From contig NZ_JAMXMX010000002.1 in NCBI RefSeq assembly GCF_024055725.1, forward strand, positions 62,001 through 126,000: a stretch of DNA of 64,000 nt. The letters are read 5' to 3'. The notes under the pieces are model-generated. The model did not search any database. It was not told the origin of the DNA and worked only from the letters and a program-made list of their open reading frames with translations. The translations under genes were made by a program, and so were the position numbers. Positions 33,742-45,225 of the stretch are shown one piece after another; position 1 is the stretch's first letter; every line of letters begins with the position of its first letter. The DNA comes from Actinoallomurus spadix. GTDB taxonomy: Bacteria; Actinomycetota; Actinomycetes; Streptosporangiales; Streptosporangiaceae.

Positions 33742-34983
33742 GTGAGCACTTCGGAGATCGACTATGGGGCGCTGTTCGCGGCGGCTCCGACCCCGTACGC
33801 GGTGCTGGACCCCGACCTCGTGATCACGGAGGTCAATCACGCGTACCTCACGGTGACGGGCAGGACCCGTGAGGAGCTGATCGGAAGCGGCGTGTTCGAC
33901 GTCTTCCCGGCCAACCCCGCGGACTCCTACGGCGCCGGGCGGCGCAGGCTGGAGGACTCACTGCGCTGGGCGGCGCTGTCACGGCAGCCCGACACGATCG
34001 CGCCCGTCCGCTATGACGTTCGAGCAGCCGGGCGGTCAGAGGCGTTCGAAGAACGCTGGTGGTCGCTGACCGTCACGCCCGTGACCGGCCGGGACGGCGC
34101 GCTCGCGTGGCTGCTGGTACGGCTCGCGGACGTCACCGCGTTCGTCGGCTTCAGCGGCTACGGCGACCGGCCGCCGAACGAGAGCCTGACCGGGCGGGAG
34201 CAGGCGATGGCGGCCGAGCTGTTCTACCGCGCGCGGGAGCTGCAGCGGCTGAACGACGAGCTCCGCCTCTCCTACGCCCGGGAACGTGAGGTCGCCCTCG
34301 CGATCCAGGCCCGCATGCTGCAGGCGCCGGACCTGGCCCGGCACCCGGAGATCGCGGTGCGGTACGAGCCGGCGACCGAGTCGCTGCACGTCTGCGGCGA
34401 CTGGTACGACGTGGCGGACCTGAGCGACGGGGTCTTCTCCATGGCCGTCGGTGACGTCGTCGGCCACGGGCTCGAGGCCGCCGCCGTCATGGGGACACTG
34501 CGGTTCGTCCTCAGCGGCGCCGTCCGGAACACCCACAGCCCCGCGCAGGCACTGCAGTCACTGGACCAGTACGCCGGATCCGTCGACGGGGCGCTGGCCG
34601 CGACCGCCGTCAAGGCGGTGATCCACCCCCGCAGCCACCTCATCGCCTACAGCAGCGCCGGTCATCCACCGCCCGTGCTCGCGCACGCCGACGGTGGCCA
34701 CGAACTGCTCGACAAGGCGACCGACCCGCCGCTGGGCGTCCGCCCCGAACCCGTTCCCCGGCCCCAGGCCACCCTGCACTACCGCTCGGGGGACACCCTC
34801 GTGTTCTACACCGACGGGCTCATCGAACGCCGCGGTGAGGACATCGACGCCGGCCTGGCCCGGCTCACCGGCGCTGTCTCCGAGTACCGCGCGCTGCCGC
34901 CGCAGGCCCTGGCCGACGCCATCCTGGCCCGGCTCCGCCGCGGCGCCTCCGACGACGTCGCCCTCGTGGTCGTCCGCCTCTGA
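33742..34983 (+). CDS. PAS domain and SpoIIE-type PP2C phosphatase
   Basis: A 413-residue cytoplasmic phosphatase of the SpoIIE/RsbU type. The PAS sensor covers about residues 10-130 (PTPYAVLDPDLVITEVNHAY), followed by a coiled linker (ARELQRLNDELRLSYARERE) and the PP2C domain from about 195. The metal-binding motifs GDWYDV, AVGDVVGHGLEAA, SSAGHPPP and SDDVALVV are all present. Such enzymes dephosphorylate anti-sigma antagonists. The RsbW-like ATPase gene at 35174 on the same strand is a plausible functional partner. GTG 33742 is the start. Confidence 0.92.
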   Translation: MSTSEIDYGALFAAAPTPYAVLDPDLVITEVNHAYLTVTGRTREELIGSGVFDVFPANPADSYGAGRRRLEDSLRWAALSRQPDTIAPVRYDVRAAGRSEAFEERWWSLTVTPVTGRDGALAWLLVRLADVTAFVGFSGYGDRPPNESLTGREQAMAAELFYRARELQRLNDELRLSYAREREVALAIQARMLQAPDLARHPEIAVRYEPATESLHVCGDWYDVADLSDGVFSMAVGDVVGHGLEAAAVMGTLRFVLSGAVRNTHSPAQALQSLDQYAGSVDGALAATAVKAVIHPRSHLIAYSSAGHPPPVLAHADGGHELLDKATDPPLGVRPEPVPRPQATLHYRSGDTLVFYTDGLIERRGEDIDAGLARLTGAVSEYRALPPQALADAILARLRRGASDDVALVVVRL

Positions 34984-35173
34984 CCGGCGAACGTTCGCCG
35001 CGGTGACGCCCCGGCACGGCGCATGCCGGACGACGGCGTGCCACGGCCGCGCGTGCGAATCACGGTTCCGGCCACCCGAGTCCGCCTACCCACTGTGACG
35101 GGCCGTGCGGTTCGTGTGAGCTGAGAAGCACTCCGGCGGTACGCCGCCGATCCTCCACCCCCACGAGGTGACC

Positions 35174-35653
35174 ATGCTTCTCACGCGACCGGACCCGGCC
35201 GCCGCCGCGCCCGCCATGTACTGGCGGGCGGTGTTCCCCGGCACCCCCGACCAGGCCCACGCCGTACGGGCGTTCGTCGCCACACTGCTGCCCGGCCGGC
35301 CGCGGCTCGACGAGATCATCCTGGCCGTCGGCGAACTCGTCGCCAACGCCTTAAGGCACACCCGCTCCGGGCAGGGCGGCTCGTTCACCGTCGACGTCTA
35401 CCACGCGGCCGGCCGTACGGAGATCTCCGTGACCGACCAGGGCGGCCCGGCCGAACCCGCGGTCACCGACGCCGACGACCTCGCCGAAGGCGGGCGCGGC
35501 CTGCGCACGATCGCGTTCCTCGCCGACGGCTGGGGCTGGCACGGCGATGACCAGGGCCGTACGGTCACCGCCGTCTTCACCGCGGAACCGCCCGCGACGG
35601 CCGTCCGCCCCTGCCCGGAGCCGGTGTCCCCCGCGACGGCCGAGGGGAGGTGA
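35174..35653 (+). CDS. RsbW-like anti-sigma/ATP-binding protein
   Basis: A 159-residue GHKL ATPase, paralogue of the one at 9981. The N box is ILAVGELVANALRHTRSG (about residues 51-68), the G1 box has VTDQGGP, and the G2 region is GGRGLRTIAFLADGWGW. ATG 35174 is six bases after ACGAGG; the in-frame GTG at 35168 would leave no spacing. A DUF397-like small gene follows four bases after the stop, and the SpoIIE phosphatase lies upstream, so a sigma-switch role is likely. Confidence 0.85.
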   Translation: MLLTRPDPAAAAPAMYWRAVFPGTPDQAHAVRAFVATLLPGRPRLDEIILAVGELVANALRHTRSGQGGSFTVDVYHAAGRTEISVTDQGGPAEPAVTDADDLAEGGRGLRTIAFLADGWGWHGDDQGRTVTAVFTAEPPATAVRPCPEPVSPATAEGR

Positions 35654-35657
35654 AACC

Positions 35658-35774
35658 ATGGAATACCAGCTCAGTGGCGTGTCGTGGCGCAAGGCGGCAC
35701 GGTGCGGCGGCTACACGGGCGAGGACGGCGAGGCATGCGTGCTCGTCGCCGTCGTCGAGACGGACCGGCCGTGA
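35658..35774 (+). CDS. Very short DUF397-like protein
   Basis: A 38-residue product (SWRKAARCGGYTGEDGEACV, then LVAVVE) with a strong ribosome binding site (GGGAGG, seven bases before ATG 35658). The W-R-K start and Gly-rich turn before a Cys-Val pair resemble the first half of DUF397, but the second half is missing. Its stop overlaps an in-frame GTG of the next gene. It may be a minimal DUF397 protein or a decayed one. Confidence 0.55.
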   Translation: MEYQLSGVSWRKAARCGGYTGEDGEACVLVAVVETDRP

Positions 35775-38522
<2,748 letters not shown>

Positions 38523-38620
38523 ACGGCACGACTCTCGGGCGTGTTTCCCCTATACACTCCAGCCTTGCATGTCCGGATCAGGGCGGATGTGCCCGTTCTG
38601 GACGAGGCGAGTGAGGTTGC

Positions 38621-39049
38621 ATGCCGACGCATGAGTGGACGCTGGCCGACGACCGCCCCGGCATGGGCGGCCCGCGGAAGGGCAGAAAGGCACTCATCGC
38701 CGTCCTGGTCATCGTGGGCGCCATTGCGCTGTTCGTCGTGCTGCGCCCGTTCGCTCCCGGACTGGGCGAGCAGGGCGGGCCGAAGCTCGGCCACCGGACC
38801 TACAACGCCAAGGTCGGTTGCCAGGTGGACAGCTCGGGAGACTCCGGGACGGTCACGATCGACGGCACCATCAGCGGGGACGCGCCCCACTTCACGGTGA
38901 CCGTCGAGGTGCTCGACGCCGCGACGAAGCAGCGGCTCGCGGTGCGGACTTTCGAGGTCCGCGGCACCACGAAGTTCGGTGGTACCACTCCGGCTCAGGC
39001 GCCGCTCGGCCCGGCCGGTATCGAGTGCCGGATCTCCAAGGTCGTCTGA
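38621..39049 (+). CDS. Hypothetical single-pass membrane protein
   Basis: A 142-residue protein with a charged N-terminal tail, one membrane helix (LIAVLVIVGAIALFVVL, about residues 25-41) and an outside beta-rich domain with one Cys near KVGCQVDSSG and another in the last ten residues (IECRISKVV), possibly a disulphide pair. ATG 38621 follows GTGAGG. Its last 55 bases overlap the convergent XRE regulator gene, an unusually long 3' overlap. Function is unknown. Confidence 0.7.
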   Translation: MPTHEWTLADDRPGMGGPRKGRKALIAVLVIVGAIALFVVLRPFAPGLGEQGGPKLGHRTYNAKVGCQVDSSGDSGTVTIDGTISGDAPHFTVTVEVLDAATKQRLAVRTFEVRGTTKFGGTTPAQAPLGPAGIECRISKVV

Positions 39050-39936
39050 AGACCGACCCCGGGGTGGGCGACGACCGCATCGGTCGCGTCCTCGGTCGTG
39101 CGCCGAGGCGCGGCCGGTGTCCGCACGGCGGAGGCGAGGAGCGCCAGCTTGTCGGCGCTGTCACTGCCGGGGTCCGGGTGGTAGATGACGAGCTTCTGGC
39201 CCGTCGTGCCGCCGGCGCCCAGCCGCTCCACGTTCAGCCGGAGGTCACCGACCTGAGGATGGTCGATGTGCACGGGCGCGCCCTCGCACACGCGTACGTC
39301 GTGGCGGGCCCAGAGCCGGCTGAAACGAGGACTGGCGAGAGAGAGCTCGCCGACGAGTTCGATGAACCGGAGATCGTCCGTGTCGGTGCCGACGGAGTTA
39401 CGGAAGCCGGCGACCATGACCGCGGTCGCCTTCTCCCAGTCCGGGTGCAGGGCCTGCTCGGCCGGGTCGAGGAACACGTCCCGCAGGCGGTTGGCCCCCG
39501 GTGCGATGCGCGGTGACAGCGCCGTCGCCAGGGCGTTGGCGGCGAGGATGTCGAGGTAGCGGCTCTCGACGAAGGCGGGCAGCGGGAGTGTCGTCACCAG
39601 CTTGGCGATGCCGGGGGCGACGGTCTCCTTGCGCGGGCGACGCCGGCGCCTCCGGGGTTCGCCCGCGCCGAGGCGTAGCAGGTAGGCCGTCGCGTCGTCG
39701 TTGAGCAGCAGCACGCGGGCCAGGGACTCCAGGACCTGCGCGGAGGGGTTGCGATCGCGGCCCTGTTCCAGTCGCAGGTAGTAGTCGACGCTGATGCCGG
39801 CGAGCATCGCGACCTCCTCACGGCGCAGGCCCGGCACGCGCCGTACTCCGAAGACGGGAATGCCGACCTGTTCGGGAGTGACACGCTCGCGGCGGGCGCG
39901 AATGTAGTCGCCCAGCAGGTTCGATGCCTCGGTCAT
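38995..39936 (-). CDS. XRE-family regulator with MmyB-like ligand-binding domain
   Basis: A 313-residue regulator. The N-terminal helix-turn-helix contains RRVPGLRREEVAMLAGIS followed by DYYLRLEQGRDRNPS, a signature of this subfamily. The C-terminal domain (about residues 105-275), with NALATALSPRIAPGANRLRD and HVRVCEGAPV-like features, matches MmyB-type ligand-binding domains. It is divergent from the alpha/beta hydrolase gene, which it may control. The last residues overlap the membrane-protein gene. Confidence 0.9.
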   Translation of the reverse strand: MTEASNLLGDYIRARRERVTPEQVGIPVFGVRRVPGLRREEVAMLAGISVDYYLRLEQGRDRNPSAQVLESLARVLLLNDDATAYLLRLGAGEPRRRRRRPRKETVAPGIAKLVTTLPLPAFVESRYLDILAANALATALSPRIAPGANRLRDVFLDPAEQALHPDWEKATAVMVAGFRNSVGTDTDDLRFIELVGELSLASPRFSRLWARHDVRVCEGAPVHIDHPQVGDLRLNVERLGAGGTTGQKLVIYHPDPGSDSADKLALLASAVRTPAAPRRTTEDATDAVVAHPGVGLQTTLEIRHSIPAGPSGA

Positions 39937-40080
39937 CCGTCCACCGTAGTTCGCGTACTCCGTGCGTGCCTGGTCCTGTCATCCCCAGGGGCGCGGGGGC
40001 CCTGGCTCGGCCGGAGCCTCGGCGGCAGCGTGATCGGCGATCCACCGATCGACGCCGACGAGTACGACGAGGAGCGAGAC

Positions 40081-40803
40081 ATGGCAACGTACGTTCTGGT
40101 ACACGGGGCCTGGCACAGCGGACGGTGCTGGGAGCGGGTGGTCCCGTTCCTGACGCCGGCCGGACACCGGGTGCTCACCCCGTCGCTGACCGGCCACGGA
40201 GACAAGGCGCATCTGCTCGGCCCCGAGGTAGGGCTCGACACGCACGCCGACGACATCGTCCGGCTGATCACCGAGGAGGAGCTCACCGAGGTGATCCTCG
40301 TCGGGCACAGCTACGCCGGGCTGGTCATCTCCTCCGCGGCCAACCAGGTCCCGGACCGGATCGCCCACCTGGTCTACCTCGACGCGATGGTCCCGGAGGA
40401 CGGCGAGAGCGCCGCGGACGTCATGCCCGTGACGCAGGTCCTGATCGACCGCGCGGCGAGGTCAGGCGGTGGCTGGCGGGTGCCGCCTCCCGAGCCGCCG
40501 CCGTCCTCGGGCCTGTTCGGCGTCACCGACCCGGCGGATGTCGCCTGGCTGCGCACGATGCTGTCGGACCAGTCGGTGCGCTGCCTCCGGCAACCGGTCC
40601 GGCTGGACAATCCGGCCGTGAACCTGATCCCGCGGACGCACATCCACTGCGTCGCCGACGTGCCGGAAGGCTATGAACGGCGACCCGTCCCCGCCGTACA
40701 GCCCAACGGATCCCCGGCACAGGTCTGGGAACTGCCGACCGGCCACGACTGCATGGTCACCATGCCGGCCGAGCTCGCGTCGCTCCTGCTCGAACTCGGG
40801 TGA
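40081..40803 (+). CDS. Alpha/beta hydrolase
   Basis: A 240-residue serine hydrolase. The oxyanion strand is TYVLVHGAWHSGRCW (about residues 3-17), the nucleophile elbow is VGHSYAG (Ser about 84), and the acid and base are near the C-terminus, with the catalytic His in TGHDCMVTMP. It resembles esterases of the EstC/pyrethroid-hydrolase group. ATG 40081 has GAGGAG about seven bases upstream. It is divergent from the MmyB-type regulator. Confidence 0.9.
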   Translation: MATYVLVHGAWHSGRCWERVVPFLTPAGHRVLTPSLTGHGDKAHLLGPEVGLDTHADDIVRLITEEELTEVILVGHSYAGLVISSAANQVPDRIAHLVYLDAMVPEDGESAADVMPVTQVLIDRAARSGGGWRVPPPEPPPSSGLFGVTDPADVAWLRTMLSDQSVRCLRQPVRLDNPAVNLIPRTHIHCVADVPEGYERRPVPAVQPNGSPAQVWELPTGHDCMVTMPAELASLLLELG

Positions 40804-40834
40804 CGCTCGTCCCGCGCCGACCGCACCGGCCCGG

Positions 40835-41224
40835 CTAGTAGCTGTAGGGCGTGGTGATGAACTCGGCCAGGACTGTGCCGCCGGGGTCGAGTGTGTAGAG
40901 TCCACGACCACCGAACAGGTGGTTGATCTCGCCTTCACGGGACTTGCCTGGGTTCGGCCAGAAGGGGACGGAGTCCTTCTTCAGACGCGCCAGGATCATG
41001 TCGAACTCGTCGTCGGTCACGAGGAAGGCGACGTGGCTTTCGTTGACGCGGCCAGGGGGGACCAGATCGTCGGCGAAGTCGATGCCGACGTTGTTCGATG
41101 TGTTCACCTGGGTGAAGCGGCCGTAGTCGATGGGGGTGGGGGCGGCCATCAGGTCGGCCAGGAACGCAGCGGACTCTCGCCGGTTACGGCAGTGGACGAT
41201 GAAGTGGTTCAGCTCGTTTGCCAT
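40835..41224 (-). CDS. VOC family (glyoxalase-like) protein
   Basis: A 129-residue vicinal-oxygen-chelate protein starting ELNHFIVHCRNRRESAAFLA, with ESHVAFLVTDDEFDMILARL in the middle and LYTLDPGGTVLAEFIT near the end, which are typical VOC beta-alpha-beta units. ATG 41224 follows GAAGGAGCCGAG. It lies directly downstream of the SDR gene and may be in the same operon. Its substrate is unknown. Confidence 0.88.
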   Translation of the reverse strand: MANELNHFIVHCRNRRESAAFLADLMAAPTPIDYGRFTQVNTSNNVGIDFADDLVPPGRVNESHVAFLVTDDEFDMILARLKKDSVPFWPNPGKSREGEINHLFGGRGLYTLDPGGTVLAEFITTPYSY

Positions 41225-41304
41225 CTCGGCTCCTTCAGCGGGGGATGCGCAGCGTCCTGGCCGGGCCTCATGGTGTGCGTTGGAACATGCCGGCTCCCGG
41301 CGCA

Positions 41305-42042
41305 TCAGCTCTTGAGCGTGCCGCCGAACTCCTCCGGGAGGAGGTCGGCCTGCTCGGCGCCGCTCCTGATCAGGTCGAGGATCGTGTCGGCGACCCGCTC
41401 GGGCGACTGGGGCACCAGCCCGCTGGAGGCTTCCATCTGAAGCGCGTCTTCGACGTTTCCGCGGACCGTTCCGACGAACTCGGTCTCGGTGATCGATGGG
41501 AACATCATCGACACGGCGATGCCTTCGTCGGCGAGCTCGGCGCGGGCGATGGCCGAGAGCTTCTGGAGAGCGGCCTTGGAAGCGGAGTACGCACCGGACC
41601 CGGGCAGCGTCGACCAGATGATGCCGGAGCCCACGTTCACGATGGCCCCGGTCGCCTGCTTCCGCATGTGCGGGAGGACTGCCTGCGTCATGACCAGGGG
41701 TGCGACGAGGTTGAGTTCGAGGACGGCCCGGAAGTCGTCGGGGTCGATGGCGTCGACGGTGGCCTGGAGTCCTTGCCCTGCGCTGTTCACCAGGATGTCG
41801 ATCCGCCCGAACTCCTCGATCGCGGCTCCTACAGCCGCCTCAACCTGGGTCCGGTCCGTGACGTCGCACGGCACGGCCAGGGCCACGGACTCGCCGAGTT
41901 CCTTGGCGAGTTGCCGAATGCGCTCCTCACGGCGAGCGATGAGCACGACTCGCGCGCCGGCTCGGGAGGCGGCTCGTGCCGTGGCCGCTCCGATGCCCGA
42001 CGACGCTCCGGTCACGAGCACTACGGCTCCGTTGATGTCCAT
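41305..42042 (-). CDS. Short-chain dehydrogenase/reductase
   Basis: A 245-residue classical SDR. The cofactor site is VTGASSGIGAAT (about residues 9-20) with Arg residues after strand 2 (VLIARREERI) suggesting NADP. NSAG (about 87-90), the catalytic Ser in NVGSGIIWS and YSASK (about 153-157) are all present. It is divergent from the MarR gene with a shared operator between them and is followed by the VOC gene. The substrate is not predictable. Confidence 0.93.
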   Translation of the reverse strand: MDINGAVVLVTGASSGIGAATARAASRAGARVVLIARREERIRQLAKELGESVALAVPCDVTDRTQVEAAVGAAIEEFGRIDILVNSAGQGLQATVDAIDPDDFRAVLELNLVAPLVMTQAVLPHMRKQATGAIVNVGSGIIWSTLPGSGAYSASKAALQKLSAIARAELADEGIAVSMMFPSITETEFVGTVRGNVEDALQMEASSGLVPQSPERVADTILDLIRSGAEQADLLPEEFGGTLKS

Positions 42043-42124
42043 GGAGGTTCCTTCTTCCGTGAATCGGGGGTGATTACCCGCGAGCAGTGCCGTGGCCTTC
42101 AGGAGCCGAGTGGCGTGTTCGATG

Positions 42125-42152
42125 CTATCGGATGATAGCTATCATGCGATAG
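42125..42152. promoter_or_regulatory. 28-bp palindromic operator in the SDR/marR divergent promoter
   Basis: The two 14-base halves, CTATCGGATGATAG and CTATCATGCGATAG, are reverse complements apart from one base. The site lies 18 bases before the MarR-type regulator start and 83 bases before the SDR start, the normal place for a MarR operator that represses both. The AT-rich hexamers within it (GATGATAG, TATCAT) may also overlap promoter elements. Confidence 0.75.
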
Positions 42153-42169
42153 GAAGGTATCCTCGCGGC

Positions 42170-42634
42170 ATGAGCGATGTCAAAGCCGCCGGCCTCCACG
42201 AGCTGGCCGACCTGATCTTCGCCGTGGGGCGGCAGTTGCGACCCCCGGCCGACCCCGCTTTCGAGCCGTGCACGCCGATCGAGATCAGCGTCATGCGGTT
42301 CATCAACCGCAACCCCGGCACCTCGGCGCGGGCCGCGTCGGAGGCGACCCTGCTCCCGTCGAGCAACTTCAGCCGGGTGCTTCGTGGCTTGGAGAAAAGA
42401 GGTCTTGTGGATCGCATCGTGGACGACCGCAACCCCAGAGGCGTGCGTCTGTACCCCACGGAGAAGGCCCACCAGAATCTCCAGTACCTCCGCGACAACT
42501 GGGATCAGACCCTCCAGGGCATCATCGACGACCCCGCCACCATCGAGATCGTCAACGCCACACTCCGGCGTATCGAGGACGAACTCATAGCCCGGCGCAG
42601 CGGCACAGAGAACCGGGGCACCCGATCCGACTAG
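42170..42634 (+). CDS. MarR-family transcriptional regulator
   Basis: A 154-residue winged-helix regulator. The recognition region is TSARAASEATLLPSSNFSRV followed by the wing LVDRIVDDRNPRGVRLYPTE, typical of MarR proteins. ATG 42170 directly follows the palindromic operator. It probably represses itself and the divergent SDR/VOC genes; the inducing ligand is unknown. Its last four bases overlap the convergent 599-residue gene. Confidence 0.9.
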   Translation: MSDVKAAGLHELADLIFAVGRQLRPPADPAFEPCTPIEISVMRFINRNPGTSARAASEATLLPSSNFSRVLRGLEKRGLVDRIVDDRNPRGVRLYPTEKAHQNLQYLRDNWDQTLQGIIDDPATIEIVNATLRRIEDELIARRSGTENRGTRSD

Positions 42635-44430
42635 GCGGTCGGGACGCCGCAGATGCGGACGAGTTCCCCCGCCGCCCAGCGGATGGACGGATGCTCGTCA
42701 TCCCGCAGGTGGAGCAGGGAGGGGACCGCGGCGATGACCGCCTCGCGCTCCTCACCGGGGCCGTCGGCGATGTCCGCGATGAGGAGCAGCAGGGTGTTGC
42801 GCGCCCGGTTCGTGGGGATGAGCATCCGCTCGACCAGGAACGGCACTGCGGCGGCGGCCGCGCTGACCGGCGTGTGCTTGGAGACCAGGAGCCCGTAGAG
42901 CCTCTTGACCGCGGCCTGCGCCGTGTCCTCGTCATCGGAGGCCACCTCGGCGATCAGACCGGGGACCTCGTAGGCGGGGCCGCGGTTCCCCCAGAGGGAA
43001 CCCCAGTCGATCTCGCCGAGGCGCAGCCGCAACCCGCGGGTCGGCCACAGCCGGTCCCGGTCGAGCCGGAGCGCCGCGGTGCCCTGCCCGGTGGTCACCT
43101 GCAGCACACCGTCGGAGGTCAGGGTGAGGGCCTCGACACCGGTCCCGATCGGCAGGTCCGCGACATCCATGGAGCGCAGGTCCCAGACCCGCGCCAGCCC
43201 GTCCGCCCAGCCGGCGACCAGTGCCGGGCCGGTCTCCAGGCGCGCGGACGTGAGAGCGGCCACCGGCGCCCTCCGCCGGTCGAACGCCGTCCGCGCCGGC
43301 GCCCGGTCGGCCGCCCAGTACCGGAGCACCCCATGAGAGTCGCCGCTCACGACCACGGGGCCGCCGCCGTCGGGCCGGTGGCAGGCGACGGCCGTGACCG
43401 GCGCGCGATGCAGGGCCCGGTCCGCGATCCGCGATCCGTCGGCCGCCCAGACGTGGACACGGCCGGTGGAGTCTCCCGCGACGACCGTCGTCCCGTCCTG
43501 GTCGGCGGCCATCGCCGTACGGCCCGGCAGCTCGCGGAGCCCGGGAACGCCGGGGACGGACGGAACCGGCGGCGTGCCCCCCGTCGAGATGACCGTCCAG
43601 CGGAACCGGTCGTCGGTGCCGCCTTCGGTGAAGGACGCGGCGGGAAGGTCCTCGACGGGAGACGGCACCTCGCTCGGAGCCTTGAGGTCCTCGTCCGTCC
43701 AGGTGAGACCCAAGGTCTCCGCGACCTGGACGACGGCCGCACGGGTCCGGCCGTGGATCACGATCGGGTGGCCGGCGCCCGGGCCCCGGCCATGGCGGAT
43801 GAGCGCGTCCGGAGCCCCGTACGACAGGGCGTCGGCGTCCATCTCCTGCCAGGGCGGCAGGCCCAGCTCCCGGTACGCCGCCTGCAGCCGCTGGACGATC
43901 GCGGGGTCACCGTCCACGGCGGCGCGGGAGACCGGCAGAGTCCAGCCGAAGTGCGCGGGGAGCCGTTCCAGCGCCAGGTGCAGGAAGAACTCGGAGATGG
44001 ACCGGCTCTGCATCACCCAGCCGTCGTGGGTGTTGACCATGACCTTCGGGTCGGGAAGGTGCGCCTCGGAGGCGAGGTAACCCCACTCGTTGACGTACTC
44101 GTACTCGGCCATGATGACCCGAATCCGGTCGTCCGGCGGATCCTCGACCGTGTCGGACGAGGAGGGCGGCCACTGGGAGTGCGTCCAGTACAGCCGCGGC
44201 CGGAAGGCGAAGGAGTTGACGGGAGAGTCCCACCATTCCAGGAGCGCCGCCGGGATGGGATCGGACTCGTCGGGCTCGTACCCGGGCGCCTCGCCCTCCC
44301 GCGTGACGAGGGGTTCGCCGCCGGGGTCCTCATATCCCCACTCGCGCTGCACCTCGTCCAGCAACTCCCAGCGCGACTGCCGCCGGGCGAGCCGTTCCGC
44401 GAACCGCCCGTAGTCGATGATCTCCGTCAT
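42631..44430 (-). CDS. 599-residue multidomain protein with WD40-like and HEAT-like repeats
   Basis: The N-terminal half (about residues 1-250) has SMI1/KNR4-like features (RAAVVQVAETLGLTW). The middle (about 300-470) has WD40-like blades: TTVVAGDSTGRVHVWAADGS, PVVVSGDSHGVLRYWAADR and ALVAGWADGLARVWDLRS. The C-terminal ~120 residues resemble HEAT repeats (AQAAVKRLYGLLVSK, AAVPFLVERM). Combined, this looks like an immunity or scaffold protein, but no toxin gene is adjacent. There is no signal peptide. Confidence 0.7.
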   Translation of the reverse strand: MTEIIDYGRFAERLARRQSRWELLDEVQREWGYEDPGGEPLVTREGEAPGYEPDESDPIPAALLEWWDSPVNSFAFRPRLYWTHSQWPPSSSDTVEDPPDDRIRVIMAEYEYVNEWGYLASEAHLPDPKVMVNTHDGWVMQSRSISEFFLHLALERLPAHFGWTLPVSRAAVDGDPAIVQRLQAAYRELGLPPWQEMDADALSYGAPDALIRHGRGPGAGHPIVIHGRTRAAVVQVAETLGLTWTDEDLKAPSEVPSPVEDLPAASFTEGGTDDRFRWTVISTGGTPPVPSVPGVPGLRELPGRTAMAADQDGTTVVAGDSTGRVHVWAADGSRIADRALHRAPVTAVACHRPDGGGPVVVSGDSHGVLRYWAADRAPARTAFDRRRAPVAALTSARLETGPALVAGWADGLARVWDLRSMDVADLPIGTGVEALTLTSDGVLQVTTGQGTAALRLDRDRLWPTRGLRLRLGEIDWGSLWGNRGPAYEVPGLIAEVASDDEDTAQAAVKRLYGLLVSKHTPVSAAAAAVPFLVERMLIPTNRARNTLLLLIADIADGPGEEREAVIAAVPSLLHLRDDEHPSIRWAAGELVRICGVPTA

Positions 44431-44555
44431 GCGGAGATCCTAGGAACGCTCCCCGGTGAAGATCACACGATCGCGGTCTCTCTCGGTGAGATCTCGCCCA
44501 CGGGACGCGATCCGCCCCCGCGAGGGCGGTCGCGCCCCTCCACGTATGCCTCCGT

Positions 44556-45173
44556 CTAGCCGCGCCAGGGCGGTGCCGAGTGGAACGCCGGGTGAACCTC
44601 GATCGTCGGCGCCAGGCCGTGGAGGAGCCGGCGGGCGCGGGACAGCGGATGGTCGGGGAAGTGCTGGTCCCACCACGGATCCTCGGACCAGTTGCGCGGG
44701 AGACCGCCCTGCACCTCGGGCGCGTACGGGTGCTGGGCCCAGTAGCGCATCATCTCCTCAGGGGGACGGCCCTTGCCGTGCTCCGCCATGAAGCGGTCGA
44801 GCGCCACCGTGTCCCGCATCCCGGTCACGCCCTGCTCGACGCACAGGAACTTGAAGACCAGGCTGCGGTCGGCCCGTGGCAGGGTGAAGGACGGGATGTA
44901 CGCGACCCCGGGCCGGTCGGGCAGCGGCAGCTTGACGATCTGCTGGAAGGCGGGGAGGCCGTGCAGGGTGACCGGGTCGAGCTCGATCAGGCCTCCGCCG
45001 GAGGCGGCCGTGCGCGCCACCGTGTCGCGCCGGAGCGCGTCCAGGTCCTCCAACGGTGCCGCCAGGTTGGGAGGAATGTCGAAGACGTGCAACTCGGCGA
45101 TGTCGCCGTCGGAGTTGCGGTACGCGCCGGGCTGCAACTGCTCCCAGCCGGTCTGATCGAAGCGAATGGACAT
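44556..45173 (-). CDS. Hypothetical 205-residue protein
   Basis: ATG 45173 is taken as the start; GTG 45194 would add seven residues and neither has a clear ribosome binding site. The product starts RFDQTGWEQLQPGAYRN and contains SFTLPRADRSLVFKFLCVEQ and EDPWWDQHFPDHPLSR, a pattern seen in actinomycete hypothetical proteins. It has no membrane segment or catalytic motif that I recognise. It lies between the 599-residue gene and jetD on the same strand. Confidence 0.7.
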   Translation of the reverse strand: MSIRFDQTGWEQLQPGAYRNSDGDIAELHVFDIPPNLAAPLEDLDALRRDTVARTAASGGGLIELDPVTLHGLPAFQQIVKLPLPDRPGVAYIPSFTLPRADRSLVFKFLCVEQGVTGMRDTVALDRFMAEHGKGRPPEEMMRYWAQHPYAPEVQGGLPRNWSEDPWWDQHFPDHPLSRARRLLHGLAPTIEVHPAFHSAPPWRG

Positions 45174-45225
45174 GAGTCGGGAGCTTAGAGGCACCAGCCG
45201 ACGGAAAGGCGCTTCGCCCGACGCC

